Shown here piece by piece: positions 23,820 through 32,845 of a stretch of DNA of 64,000 nt; the first letter of the stretch is position 1; each line of letters starts with the position of its first letter. The stretch is from Nonomuraea sediminis (lineage in GTDB: Bacteria > Actinomycetota > Actinomycetes > Streptosporangiales > Streptosporangiaceae), in NCBI RefSeq assembly GCF_018531495.1, contig NZ_JAHDTI010000013.1:1-64000 (forward strand), written 5' to 3'. The position numbers and the translations under genes were made by a program. The notes under the pieces were generated by a model. That model searched no databases and was not told where the DNA came from. It saw nothing but the letters and a program-made list of their open reading frames with translations.

Positions 23820-26204
23820 ATGCTCCCGATCGGCGCAAGACTGATCATTTTTGCCGCAATCTCGACCCTTGTCGCCGCCCTCACCACGCCGGTGTCGGCG
23901 GACGCGGCGACCACACTCTACGTGGACAGCAACAACAACGCCTGCTCCGACCAGGGGCCGGGCACGGGGGCACAGCCGTTCTGCTCGATCATCCAGGGAG
24001 CAAAGGTCGTCCTGGCCGGCCAGACCTTACAGGTGGCCTCCGGCACCTACGGTGGGCCGGTCAACGTCACGCACTCAGGAACGTCCGGAGCCCCGATCAC
24101 CATCACCGCGGCGCCGGGAGCGACGCCCACGGTGACCGGTTCGGGCGCGGGCTTCCAGATCAGCTCGCAGAGCTACGTCGTGATCAACGGGTTCACGATC
24201 ACCGGCACGACCGGCAACGGGATCAGCGTCTCCGGCGGCAGCAACATCACGATCAGCCGCAACACGGTGACCAAGGCGGGCCAGCGGGCCTCGGGCAAGA
24301 TCGCGGCGGGTATCAAGCTGGCGGGCACCACCGACTCGCTGGTCTCGCAGAACGTCTCCAACGACAACAGCGACCACGGCTTCTTCCTGGCCGCCAACAC
24401 GACGCGGATCACCGTGAGCAACAACAGGGCGACGCTGAACGCCAACGGCTACCAGCGCAACGCCAACGGGATCGACGTCATCGGGCCGGCCAACTCGATC
24501 ATCAACAACGTGACGTACGAGAACGAGGACTCGGGCATCCAGTTCTACACCGGCGGCGACAACAACCTGGCCGCCGGCAACGTCTCCTACAACAACGGCG
24601 ACCACGGCATCGACGACCTGAACGTCACCGGCGGCCGCCTCATCGGCAACACGATCTACCGCAACTGCACCACGGGCATCAACGTGGAGGGCGCGTCGGG
24701 CAACTACACGATCGCCAACAACATTGCCTTCGACAACGCCGTCTACCCGGCCTACAAGGGAATCTCGTGCAGCAGGCGGGCCGGGAACATCGGCGTGTGG
24801 GACTCCGCCCCGAACGGGACCGTGGCCAACCACAACCAGGTCTGGCTCACCAAGTCCGGCAAGATGTACGTCTGGGCGGGAAACACCTACAACACGCTGC
24901 CCAGCCTGCAGTCGGCCACCGGGCAGGAGAACCGCGGCATCTACGCCGATCCGGCCTTCGTCTCGCCGGGAACGTGGAACCTGCAACTGCTGGCCGGTTC
25001 TCCGGCGATCGACTCGGCCAACTCCGGTGTGTCCGGCCAGCAGACGATCGACGTGCTGGGCAATCCGCGGGTCGACGACCCGGGCGTGGCCAACACCGGA
25101 GCCGGTCCCCGGGCCTACGACGACCGCGGCGCCTACGAGCGCCAGGCGGGCCCGCCGCCGCCCGTCCCGCCGACCGCCGCGCTGAGCCTGACCCCTTCAT
25201 CGGGTACGGCTCCGCTGAACCTCACCGCGGACGCCTCGGGATCCACCCCCGGCGACAACCCGATCTCCAGCTACCGCTTCGACTTCGGCGACGGCACGAC
25301 CGTGGGCCCCCAGTCGAGCCCGTCCGCCGCGCACACCTTCGCCAACCCGGGCACGTACACGGTCACGGTGACGGTCACCGACACGGCGGGCAACGCGGGC
25401 GTCTCGTCCAGGTCCGCCACCGCGCTGCCCTCGCACACCCCGCCGAGCCCGAGCCTGACGCTCACGCCCTCCTCGGGCACGGCCCCGCTGAACGTCACCG
25501 CGGACGCCTCGGCATCCACCCCTGGTGACAGCCCGATCTCCAGCTACCGCTTCGACTTCGGCGACGGCACCATCGTCGGACCGCAGGCGGGTTCGACGGC
25601 GACCCACGTGTACGGCAGCGCGGGCTCGTTCACCGTCACGGTCACGGTCACCGACACCGCCGGCCAGACGGGCAGTACGTCCAAGGGAGTCACGGTCTCC
25701 GGCGGCGGCGGTACCGAACTGGTCGGGAACCCGGGCTTCGAGACCGGCACCACCGGTTGGAAGGCGATCCCGACCGGCTCTGCGACGCTTTCCACCGTCT
25801 CGGGCGGCCACAGCGGGAGCTTCGCGGGCGAGCTGCAGAACGTCACGACCGGCGCGATCAGCTGCACGCTGAACGACTCGCCGAACTGGGCGCTCACCAC
25901 GCAGTCCGGCACGCTGACGGCGAGCGCCTGGGTCAGGGCGAGCACGGCAGGCCAGACGATCAAGCTGAAGCTGACCGAGTACGTCGGGTCCACCAACGTG
26001 GGCTCGGCCTCCGCGACGCTGACGCTGGGCACCGCCTGGCAGCTGATCAGCGTGCCGTACACGGTGACGAGCCCGGGCTCGACCGTGGACTTCCTGCTCT
26101 ACACCTCGTCCAACCCGCCGGGGCAGTGCTTCCAGGCCGACGACCTGTCGCTGCTGCGCAACGCCACGCTGACCGCGGGAAGCACGGCCAACGCGGTCCG
26201 TTAG
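23820..26204 (+). CDS. Secreted parallel beta-helix protein with two PKD domains
   Basis: 794 aa from ATG 23820, with GGGGGAG five bases upstream. A signal peptide (LIIFAAISTLVAAL to VSADAA) precedes a right-handed beta-helix of about residues 35-425, full of NITISRNTV, ITVSNNRAT, IINNVTYEN-like turns, as in pectate lyases and DUF1565 proteins. Two PKD domains follow, with SYRFDFGDGT in each; their DNA is a direct repeat of 273-bp period. The last 160 residues form a jelly-roll carbohydrate-binding-like module (LVGNPGFETGTTGWKAIP). It probably binds or cleaves an extracellular polysaccharide. It stands alone and is convergent with the next gene. Confidence 0.9.
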   Translation: MLPIGARLIIFAAISTLVAALTTPVSADAATTLYVDSNNNACSDQGPGTGAQPFCSIIQGAKVVLAGQTLQVASGTYGGPVNVTHSGTSGAPITITAAPGATPTVTGSGAGFQISSQSYVVINGFTITGTTGNGISVSGGSNITISRNTVTKAGQRASGKIAAGIKLAGTTDSLVSQNVSNDNSDHGFFLAANTTRITVSNNRATLNANGYQRNANGIDVIGPANSIINNVTYENEDSGIQFYTGGDNNLAAGNVSYNNGDHGIDDLNVTGGRLIGNTIYRNCTTGINVEGASGNYTIANNIAFDNAVYPAYKGISCSRRAGNIGVWDSAPNGTVANHNQVWLTKSGKMYVWAGNTYNTLPSLQSATGQENRGIYADPAFVSPGTWNLQLLAGSPAIDSANSGVSGQQTIDVLGNPRVDDPGVANTGAGPRAYDDRGAYERQAGPPPPVPPTAALSLTPSSGTAPLNLTADASGSTPGDNPISSYRFDFGDGTTVGPQSSPSAAHTFANPGTYTVTVTVTDTAGNAGVSSRSATALPSHTPPSPSLTLTPSSGTAPLNVTADASASTPGDSPISSYRFDFGDGTIVGPQAGSTATHVYGSAGSFTVTVTVTDTAGQTGSTSKGVTVSGGGGTELVGNPGFETGTTGWKAIPTGSATLSTVSGGHSGSFAGELQNVTTGAISCTLNDSPNWALTTQSGTLTASAWVRASTAGQTIKLKLTEYVGSTNVGSASATLTLGTAWQLISVPYTVTSPGSTVDFLLYTSSNPPGQCFQADDLSLLRNATLTAGSTANAVR

Positions 26205-26210
26205 AGGCCC

Positions 26211-26236
26211 GGGCCCCGTCTCCGTGGACGGGGCCC
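26211..26236. terminator. Bidirectional terminator
   Basis: GGGCCCCGTC and GACGGGGCCC form a perfect 10-bp stem with a 6-nt loop, seven bases past the beta-helix stop and between two convergent genes. Confidence 0.85.
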
Positions 26237-26248
26237 AGGCCCCCCGTA

Positions 26249-27802
26249 CTAGATCTCCCTGGTCGGCAGGGGCTGGGACCTGGCGTTCAGGCATGCGCCG
26301 GTGGCCAGGTCGAAGGTGAAGTTGTGCCCCAGGCAGTAGACGCGGCCGTCCTCGATGATCGCGCCCACCGACAGGTCCTCGCCGGCGTGCGGGCAGTAGC
26401 GGCCGATCTCGAAGGTGCGCCCGCCGTCGGTCACCGTGATGCGCTCGGCCTCGTCGCGGCCCGTCTCGTACTCCTCGATCGCCTGCAGCGCAGGGGCATT
26501 GGCGTGCTTGAGCAGGCCGACCAGGTAGTCGTTGTAGACGTCGGGGTCGCGGTGCAGCTGGAAGCGCATCGACAGCAGCAGGTCCTCCCAGGCGATGTCG
26601 CCCGACAGGATCGGCTCGACCCAGCGTCCCGGCACGGTGACGGTGTAGCCGGGCCGCTCGGCGAGCGGCGGGCCGATCGCCAGGCCGTCGGCGTTCATCC
26701 TGACGTCCCAGACGCCGCCGTTGGCGCCGCTGATCTCGAAGCGGACCGTCATGTCGATCTGCTCGAGGAAGTAGGAGCTCAGCGAGCCCAGCCGGACGAA
26801 GTGCTCGACGAAGCGCTCGGGGAAGTCCCTGCCGGGCGAGGGGTGCGCGTCCCTGGTCTCGTTGATGACGGTCGCCCGGTCCTCGGCGTAGCGCCGCAGG
26901 TACTCCTCGCGCCCCTCGGTGAAGCTGAAGGCCGCCGACACCGGGTCGCGCTCGATCTCGCCGGTCTCCAGGTCGAGCACGTCGCCAGGGCGGAAGGTCT
27001 CCCACCGCTGCGCGGGAAGGTGCTCGGCCAGCCACTCGCGGGCCGTCTCCGGGTCGACGAAGGCGCCGTACTCCGGATCCAGCACCCAGTTCAGCTCGCG
27101 CAGCTCGGGGTCGAGGAAGCAGGGCGGCCCCGCGAACGGCACGGCCAGCTCCGGCGCCGTGGCACGCACCAGCCGCTGCACGGCGCGCAGCTTGGAGATG
27201 CGCTTGTCCATGGCGATGCGGCGCTGCTCCTCCACCGGGTAGGAGTAACGCATCGGGTGCCAGGTGGCCGCGGCCGCCTGCACGCCCATGAAGTCGAGCG
27301 TGCCGCCTGCCAGGTGTTTGGCGCGGCGGGCCTGTGAGGCGGTCAGCCGGGCGTCGTTGCAGTTGAGCACCGAGCGTCCCTCGGCCACCAGCAGGAAGCC
27401 CGAGTCGTGGCACATCGGCGACAGCTCGGGGATGCAGGTGATCCACGAACCGTCGTCCGCGAGGGGATATTGCTCCCAGGGCTCCAACTCGACGATTTTC
27501 CTGACGCCGACGTCCAAGAGCCTGTCACCGAATGCGGGCGAGGGATATTTCGGAATAAGGACGGTAGTTTCATCGCTCAGCTGCTCGAGAAACCAGCTGT
27601 CCATATGGTCCAGATGCTCGTGGGAGACCGCCACATACTGCGCCGCGGTAAGCGGCCGTATGTCGATGTGATCGTTACGCGGGTACTGGAACCACGATCC
27701 CAGATACGCCCCCGACGGGCTCATCCACGGGTCGAAGACCAGCGTGAAGGCGCTGCTCTCGACGGACAGCCCGGCATGCCCCAGGAATTTTACGCGTGCC
27801 AT
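26249..27802 (-). CDS. Metallo-beta-lactamase-fold/Rieske protein
   Basis: 517 aa from ATG 27802. Residues 1-270 form a UlaG-type metallo-beta-lactamase fold with metal motif SHEHLDH (His61, His63, Asp65, His66) and later His residues near MCHDSGF and WHPMRYSY. The C-terminal 60 residues are a Rieske [2Fe-2S] domain with both ligand pairs: Cys470-Pro-His472 and Cys490-Leu-Gly-His493. The combination recalls CMP-N-acetylneuraminate hydroxylase, but there the Rieske domain is N-terminal, so order is reversed here. An oxygenase on a sugar nucleotide or lipid is plausible; no partner reductase is nearby. It is divergent from the kinase gene at 28004. Confidence 0.85.
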   Translation of the reverse strand: MARVKFLGHAGLSVESSAFTLVFDPWMSPSGAYLGSWFQYPRNDHIDIRPLTAAQYVAVSHEHLDHMDSWFLEQLSDETTVLIPKYPSPAFGDRLLDVGVRKIVELEPWEQYPLADDGSWITCIPELSPMCHDSGFLLVAEGRSVLNCNDARLTASQARRAKHLAGGTLDFMGVQAAAATWHPMRYSYPVEEQRRIAMDKRISKLRAVQRLVRATAPELAVPFAGPPCFLDPELRELNWVLDPEYGAFVDPETAREWLAEHLPAQRWETFRPGDVLDLETGEIERDPVSAAFSFTEGREEYLRRYAEDRATVINETRDAHPSPGRDFPERFVEHFVRLGSLSSYFLEQIDMTVRFEISGANGGVWDVRMNADGLAIGPPLAERPGYTVTVPGRWVEPILSGDIAWEDLLLSMRFQLHRDPDVYNDYLVGLLKHANAPALQAIEEYETGRDEAERITVTDGGRTFEIGRYCPHAGEDLSVGAIIEDGRVYCLGHNFTFDLATGACLNARSQPLPTREI

Positions 27803-28003
27803 GGCTCCACATCCTGGGGCCGGCCTGATCGGCCCGCATCGGCAGGAAGACGCAGGCGCCCCTACGTCATCAGACGGTTATCCAGCAGAAACACTGGTGA
27901 ATCTGGGAACGATGAGGCTGTAGCGGTATTTTTCATCCTTCGCACGGAGACTTCCATATGCGAAGATTCGTAAGTCTGCCCATCGTGGGGATGAGGGGAA
28001 TAG

Positions 28004-28726
28004 ATGCCAGGCAGGGGTGGGGTCCCCCGTGACGTGGTCACCACGCGCACTGGGGTCGACGATGGCGCGCTGACCAGGCGTCGCTTACGCCACGACATAC
28101 AGCACGAGATAGCGACCGTCATGATGCTGGCCTCGGCCATCGCCACGGCGGACGACATCGGCCAGGACAGCAGGACCAGGGTCCAGCAGCTGGTGGGGGA
28201 GACCCGCTGGCTGGGCATGCTCCTGCAGCAACTGGACGACGACGGGTTCATCGAGTCTCCGCAGGACCGGCTGCTGACCGAACTGGTCAGGGTCGACCTG
28301 CTCGTGGCCGAGATCGCCGACGCCATGCGGCTGTCGACGGCCACCACGGTGTCCAGTACAGGACAGACCGCCTACGCGCACGTCGACCGGCTGGCCCTGT
28401 GGCGGGCGGTGCGCAACATGCTCGACAACGCCTGCCGGGCCGCCGGCCCCTCGGGCCGGGTGACCGCGCGGGTGCTGGTCGAGTCGGGTTGGACCGTTGT
28501 AGAGATCCATGACGACGGGCCGGGATTCGGTGCCAGGGTCGGGAGCGGACTGGCCTCTCTCGGGTTCGGCATCATCCACGACTTCGTCGTCGAGTACGGC
28601 GGAAGCATGGAACTCAGGCAAGGAGAGCTGGGCGGCGCGTGCGTCCGAATCCAGTTACCCGCAGCGGCGGCTCCGGGATACGGCACCGAATGGGAGCCCG
28701 AGGCCGATGAGGTTCCTCATCTGTGA
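28004..28726 (+). CDS. Cytoplasmic sensor histidine kinase, short form
   Basis: 240 aa from ATG 28004, with GAGGGGAA before it. It has no membrane segment. The phospho-accepting His lies in RRRLRHDIQHEIATV (histidine kinase dimerisation type), and the ATPase has N-box VRNMLDNACRAAG, HDDGPGFG and LGFGIIHDFV. The lack of a sensor domain means it must receive its signal from another protein. It overlaps the LuxR regulator by 20 nt. The 27803-28003 upstream region serves both this gene and the divergent MBL-Rieske gene. Confidence 0.85.
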   Translation: MPGRGGVPRDVVTTRTGVDDGALTRRRLRHDIQHEIATVMMLASAIATADDIGQDSRTRVQQLVGETRWLGMLLQQLDDDGFIESPQDRLLTELVRVDLLVAEIADAMRLSTATTVSSTGQTAYAHVDRLALWRAVRNMLDNACRAAGPSGRVTARVLVESGWTVVEIHDDGPGFGARVGSGLASLGFGIIHDFVVEYGGSMELRQGELGGACVRIQLPAAAAPGYGTEWEPEADEVPHL

Positions 28727-29357
28727 TGACCACAAGGTTTTCGCCGACTCACTCGCTCTGCTGATCGAGCGGGCCGGCTGGGAGGTTGCGGCCATCGCCG
28801 CCAGCGTCGAGGAAGCGGCGAGGTTCCTTGACGACGGCGAGATCGACGTCTGCCTGATGGACCTCACGTTTCCCGGAGGGTCCGCGCTGGAAAGGCTGCC
28901 CGAGCTGTGCGCGTCGGCGCCGGCGACCAAGTTCGTGGTGCTGTCGGGCTTCACCGACGGCGCCACGGTCGAGGCCGTGCTGGCCAGCGGCGTGCACGGC
29001 ATCGCGCACAAGGGACATCAGGTGGTCGACCTGCTCGACGTGCTGCGCGAGGTGATCGCGGGCAAGCGGGTGACGCCGCGGGCGTTCGCGGTGGAACGGG
29101 CCGGCTCGTCACAGTCGAGCGCGCAGCGCCTGGCCTCGTTCCTGACCAGCCGCGAGCGGGAGGTGCTCTGCTCGCTGGTGAAGGGCGCGAACATCGTCTC
29201 GCTGGCCAAGGAGCTCGGCGTGGCGCGCAGCACGGCACGCAGCCACGTGCAGAGCGTGCTGACCAAGCTGGGCGTCCACTCCCAGCGCGAGGCGGTCATC
29301 GTGGCGGCCAGGCACGGCCTGGTCAGCGTCGACACCGGCGAATGGCTGGTGCGCTAG
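28707..29357 (+). CDS. LuxR-type (NarL) response regulator
   Basis: 216 aa from ATG 28707. The receiver has DDH (residues 7-9) and Asp52 (VCLMDLTFPGGS); the Lys is in AHKGHQ. The C-terminal LuxR helix-turn-helix reads LTSREREVLCSLVKGANIVS, then ELGVARSTARSHVQSVLTKL. It is the partner of the overlapping kinase gene. Its targets are unknown. Confidence 0.95.
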   Translation: MRFLICDDHKVFADSLALLIERAGWEVAAIAASVEEAARFLDDGEIDVCLMDLTFPGGSALERLPELCASAPATKFVVLSGFTDGATVEAVLASGVHGIAHKGHQVVDLLDVLREVIAGKRVTPRAFAVERAGSSQSSAQRLASFLTSREREVLCSLVKGANIVSLAKELGVARSTARSHVQSVLTKLGVHSQREAVIVAARHGLVSVDTGEWLVR

Positions 29358-29363
29358 CGGCGA

Positions 29364-29399
29364 GCGCTGATCGCCGAGGGCGCCCTCGGCGATCAGCGC
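29364..29399. terminator. Perfect 36-bp palindrome, bidirectional terminator
   Basis: GCGCTGATCGCCGAGGGC is followed with no spacer by its exact reverse complement. It lies between the convergent regulator and epimerase genes. A perfect 18-bp cruciform with no loop is unusual for a terminator but the place fits. Confidence 0.8.
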
Positions 29400-29404
29400 G
29401 CCTG

Positions 29405-30409
29405 TCACACGAAGGCAGGCTGCAGCACCATCGTGTTGAACCCGTTGTTCACGTACGGCCCGCGATGCAGCAGGCCGGAGCCCAGCGCCGTGGCCATCTC
29501 GTGAATTCCCCCCAGCACCGTCCTGGACGGCTCGAACCCGGTCGCGGCCCGCAACCGGTCGAAGCTGACGCGGTAGTCGCGCGGATCGGGCCCACCGGCC
29601 AGCGTCTCCACGTCGACCCCGTTGTAGTAGCCGCGCACGAAGCTCGCGATGTCCTTGGTCTGGTGGTTCTCCGACCCGACGTTGAACACCTGGTGCGCCA
29701 CCGCGTTCCTGGGCGAGGACAGCACCGAGGAGATCGCCCCGGCCGCGTCGGCCACGTGCAGGTAGGGCCGCCAGGAGTCCGGCCCGTAGACGGTCAGCTT
29801 GCCGCTGGTCTGCCCGAGCAGCGTGAACTTGTTGACCACCAGGTCGAAGCGCATCCGCGGGGAGAGGCCGAACAGCGTCGACAGGCGCAGCACGGTCGCC
29901 GCCGTGCCTCCCGTGCGCGCCTCGCGCAGCAACTCCTTCTCCGCGTCGATCTTCGTCACCGCGTACAGCGACTGCGGGTTCATCGGCGATTCCTCGGTGG
30001 CCACGAAGTCGCCCGGCTGCTTGCCGTACACGCTGCAGGTGGACATGAAGACGAAGCGGCCGACCTTGGCGCGCTGTGCCGCCCTGAAGACCAGCAGCGT
30101 GGAGTGCAGGTTCACCTCGGTCGCGACGTCGGGCTCCTCCGCGCAGGCCGGGTCGCCGACGATGGCGGCCAGGTGCACCACGGCGTCGACGCCCTGCATG
30201 GCGGCCTTGACGTCGTCCTCGGACCGCACGTCACCGATGGCGGGTTCGAACCTGTTGTTCGGATACAGCGCCAGGAACCCCCCGCCGCCGAACCGCAGAT
30301 TGTCCAGCCCGCGGACGGTGTGACCCTCACTGAGCAACTGCGTCGCGACGACTGTGCCCAGATACCCCGCAGCGCCGGTTATCAAGATGTTCAAGCGCGC
30401 CCACCCCAC
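29405..30409 (-). CDS. NAD-dependent epimerase/dehydratase (extended SDR)
   Basis: 334 aa from GTG 30409, with GAGGAT upstream (an internal TTG at 30394 is an alternative). NAD site ITGAAGYLGTVVATQLL, DVR in the adenine region, catalytic Ser/Thr in FVFMSTCSVYG and the YxxxK pair in SLYAVTKIDAEKEL are all present. RPYLHVADAAGA and RVSFDRL follow the pattern of GDP/UDP-sugar epimerases and dehydratases. It probably converts a nucleotide sugar. It stands just before the exopolysaccharide locus on the other strand and may supply it. Confidence 0.85.
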   Translation of the reverse strand: MGWARLNILITGAAGYLGTVVATQLLSEGHTVRGLDNLRFGGGGFLALYPNNRFEPAIGDVRSEDDVKAAMQGVDAVVHLAAIVGDPACAEEPDVATEVNLHSTLLVFRAAQRAKVGRFVFMSTCSVYGKQPGDFVATEESPMNPQSLYAVTKIDAEKELLREARTGGTAATVLRLSTLFGLSPRMRFDLVVNKFTLLGQTSGKLTVYGPDSWRPYLHVADAAGAISSVLSSPRNAVAHQVFNVGSENHQTKDIASFVRGYYNGVDVETLAGGPDPRDYRVSFDRLRAATGFEPSRTVLGGIHEMATALGSGLLHRGPYVNNGFNTMVLQPAFV

Positions 30410-30627
30410 ATCCTCGATCCCCCACTCCCTTTTGGTCGCGTTCCAAAAAGAAACCTCGCGATCGAGGCACGCGGTAGGGGTGCGGCGTCATCACCGGGGG
30501 GTGCGCCGGGTGTGCACCCATGCAACCCCCGTGTGCGGTTGTAACCTGCTTTTCCCCCGCAATTTGACTAGCGTTCCTCATCTCGTTGCCTGATCAGTCG
30601 AAGGCCCGTCCCTGCTTACCCTGAGCC
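30410..30627. promoter_or_regulatory. Divergent promoter region of the epimerase and the TPR regulator
   Basis: 218 bp without a gene. It contains a GGGTGTGCACCC palindrome (near 30507-30518) flanked by several GGGTGC/GCAACCCCC motifs, which could be operator half-sites, and an AT-richer part near 30550-30585. Exact promoters cannot be set from sequence alone. Confidence 0.45.
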
Positions 30628-32004
30628 GTGGTTCCAGACCAGTCAGATGCCTCCGGCTCCGGGCGGCCGGTGCTCAACTACGAGCTGGCGACACTGCTGT
30701 CTGAGGCCGGTTTCTCCAGGGAGGCCCTGGCCAGGCAGGTCGCACTGCAGGCACGCCAGGAGTACGGCCTGCGGCTCGCCTACGACTACCGCTCGGTCGG
30801 CCGGTGGCTGCGCGGCAGCGTACCCGAGCCGCCCATCCCCGAGGTCATCGCCCAGGTGCTGACCCGGGCGGTGGGGCGGATGGTGACAGTGAACGAGCTG
30901 GGGTTCCAGCGCGGCGGCCAGGTGACGCCGGGAGTGGAGTTCCCGCAGACGCCCGACCAGGTCGTGGAGTCCGTCACCGAGCTGTGGAGGGTGAGCAACG
31001 AGCGGCCCAACGCCTTCGGGCAGGCCTCCTTCCACCCCGTCCAGGCACTCGAAACGACGGTCGACTGGCGTTTCGGCAGGCCCGGAACCCCGTCGAGCAG
31101 GACGGGCTCGCGCCAGGTCGTCGCGGCCGACGTCGAGCGGGTCCGCTCGACGCACATCGAGTTCAAGAACCTCGACCACACCCACGGCGGCGGCTTCGCG
31201 CTCGGCTGGCTGGTGCGCTATCTGCGCGAGGACGTGGCGCTGCTGCTGCGCGGCAGGTACGGCCACGCCGTCGGCAGAGACCTGTTCCAGTCGGCCGCCG
31301 TGCTGACCAACCTGGTCGGCTGGATGGCCTACGACTACGGCAGGCACGCCCTGGCCCAGCACCACTTCACGCACGCCGCGGCCCTGGCCCAGCAGGCCGG
31401 CGACCCGCTGTACGGCGCGGCGGTGATCGGCAACCTGGCAACCCAGGCCCTCTACCTGGGCCACCACCGCACCGCGCTGCGGCTGTCGCTGGCCGCCAGG
31501 GACGGCGCCGGCCGGTGGGCCCCGCAGGGCCTGCTGGCCAGGCTGGCGGGCACGGAGCTGCGCGCGCTCGCGCTGCTCAACGACCGCAGCGAGTTCGCCA
31601 AGACGCGGCGTCTTGCCGACCGCGCCATGGAACGCAGGAACGAGGCGGAGGAACCCGACTGGATGGGCACGTTCACGCCTGCGCATTTCGCGGGCTCCAC
31701 CATCCACGCGCTGCGCGACCTGGGCCGCGCCAAGGAGGCCAGAGACCTGCTCGACGACGCGCTCGACCTGCCCGCCCGCCACTCCAGGGCCAGGTCGCTG
31801 CACCAGGTGCTGGCCGCCTCCGTGCTGGCCTGCTGCGGCGAGCTGGACGGGGCCTGCGAGTTAGCCCGGCCCGCGCTGGCCGCGGCGCGGGCCATCAAGT
31901 CCACCCGGCTGGCGGAGCGGCTCAACGAGTTCGCCAGGCAGGTGGAGGGCGATGCCGACAGCGAGCTTGTCTCGGCGTTCCTGACAGAGGTTAACGACAT
32001 CTGA
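30628..32004 (+). CDS. HTH/TPR regulator at the head of the exopolysaccharide locus
   Basis: 458 aa from GTG 30628. The first 80 residues have a helix-turn-helix-like element (YELATLLSEAGFSREALARQ, then YDYRSVGRWLRG), and the rest is TPR-like (FTHAAALAQQAGDPLYGAAV, ALRLSLAARDGAG, ARDLLDDALDLPARH). Such proteins in actinomycetes control development and secondary metabolism, often with a peptide signal. It is followed by 39 bp and a LuxR response regulator, so both probably regulate the polysaccharide genes. The 39-bp gap carries ATCGTGCA/TGCATGAT, a small inverted repeat. Confidence 0.8.
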   Translation: MVPDQSDASGSGRPVLNYELATLLSEAGFSREALARQVALQARQEYGLRLAYDYRSVGRWLRGSVPEPPIPEVIAQVLTRAVGRMVTVNELGFQRGGQVTPGVEFPQTPDQVVESVTELWRVSNERPNAFGQASFHPVQALETTVDWRFGRPGTPSSRTGSRQVVAADVERVRSTHIEFKNLDHTHGGGFALGWLVRYLREDVALLLRGRYGHAVGRDLFQSAAVLTNLVGWMAYDYGRHALAQHHFTHAAALAQQAGDPLYGAAVIGNLATQALYLGHHRTALRLSLAARDGAGRWAPQGLLARLAGTELRALALLNDRSEFAKTRRLADRAMERRNEAEEPDWMGTFTPAHFAGSTIHALRDLGRAKEARDLLDDALDLPARHSRARSLHQVLAASVLACCGELDGACELARPALAAARAIKSTRLAERLNEFARQVEGDADSELVSAFLTEVNDI

Positions 32005-32043
32005 ACACATAGTTCAGAAATCGTGCATTTGCATGATGCCTGA

Positions 32044-32736
32044 ATGACCTTGTCCGTTCACCCTGCTGCTGTGAGGCAGACCCGCATTCTGGTGATGGAC
32101 GACCACAGGCTCTTCGTCGAGACGCTCGCCGTGCGTCTGGCGATGGAGCCCGACATCGAGGTGCTCCCGGTGGCGCACGACATCAAGGGCATGCTCGCCA
32201 TCGCCAAGACGGGTAGGCCCGATGTCGTCGTGCTCGACCTCATGCTGGGGTCGGTGAGCACCGTTGGAGCGCTCCAGGACCTGCTCGACCGGTGCCCCGA
32301 GGCGCGAGTGATCTTCCTGACGGCCGCCCAGGACGTCTCGCTCATGGTGCAGGCGGTCCGCTCGGGCGCGGTCGGCTGGGTCCCCAAGTCGGTGGGCGCC
32401 GACCAGCTGATCCGCGTGATCAGGACGGTCGCGCTCGGCGGCGGCTACATCCCGTCCAGGTCGCTGGCCGAGCTGCTGCGCAGGCTCACCACGGGCGACG
32501 AGGTGGCCGAGGCCGAGCACCGGCTGGCCTCGCTGACCCAGCGCGAGCGCCAGGTGCTGAGCTGCATGGTCGACGGGCTCGGCCGCTCGCAGATCGCCGA
32601 GTCGCTGGGGGTCTCGGTCAACACCGCGCGCACCCACACGCAGAACCTGCTCAACAAGCTAGAGGTGCACTCGGCGCTGGAGGCGATCTCGCTGGCCATG
32701 CGGGCAGGACTGCGGCCGTCCGTGCCCGCGGCCTGA
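32044..32736 (+). CDS. LuxR-type (NarL) response regulator
   Basis: 230 aa from ATG 32044. Receiver: MDDHRLF and phospho-acceptor Asp65 (VVVLDLMLGSVS), with VPKSVGA holding the Lys. DNA-binding: LTQRERQVLSCMVDGLGRSQ, then SLGVSVNTARTHTQNLLNKL. No kinase is adjacent, so it is an orphan. It directly precedes the chain-length gene with a 109-bp gap that must contain the unit 1 promoter, and is the likeliest direct regulator of it. Confidence 0.93.
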   Translation: MTLSVHPAAVRQTRILVMDDHRLFVETLAVRLAMEPDIEVLPVAHDIKGMLAIAKTGRPDVVVLDLMLGSVSTVGALQDLLDRCPEARVIFLTAAQDVSLMVQAVRSGAVGWVPKSVGADQLIRVIRTVALGGGYIPSRSLAELLRRLTTGDEVAEAEHRLASLTQRERQVLSCMVDGLGRSQIAESLGVSVNTARTHTQNLLNKLEVHSALEAISLAMRAGLRPSVPAA

Positions 32737-32845
32737 TCGCAAACCACCACATATGGCGTAGTGAGTCGTCGTCTCGTTGGGCGATCCCATGCGGAGACGG
32801 GTTCCTTACTGTGGCCGAATCCGCATCTTGGTCGCCCGGGGGTGA

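Noticed and set aside
25183..25703. PKD repeat pair considered as a CRISPR or mobile repeat
   Set aside because: The repeat is in frame with a 91-codon period and encodes tandem domains.
25197..27446. A 749-codon minus-strand open frame
   Set aside because: It is a shifted frame of the MBL-Rieske gene and of the PKD repeats, a common effect of high GC.
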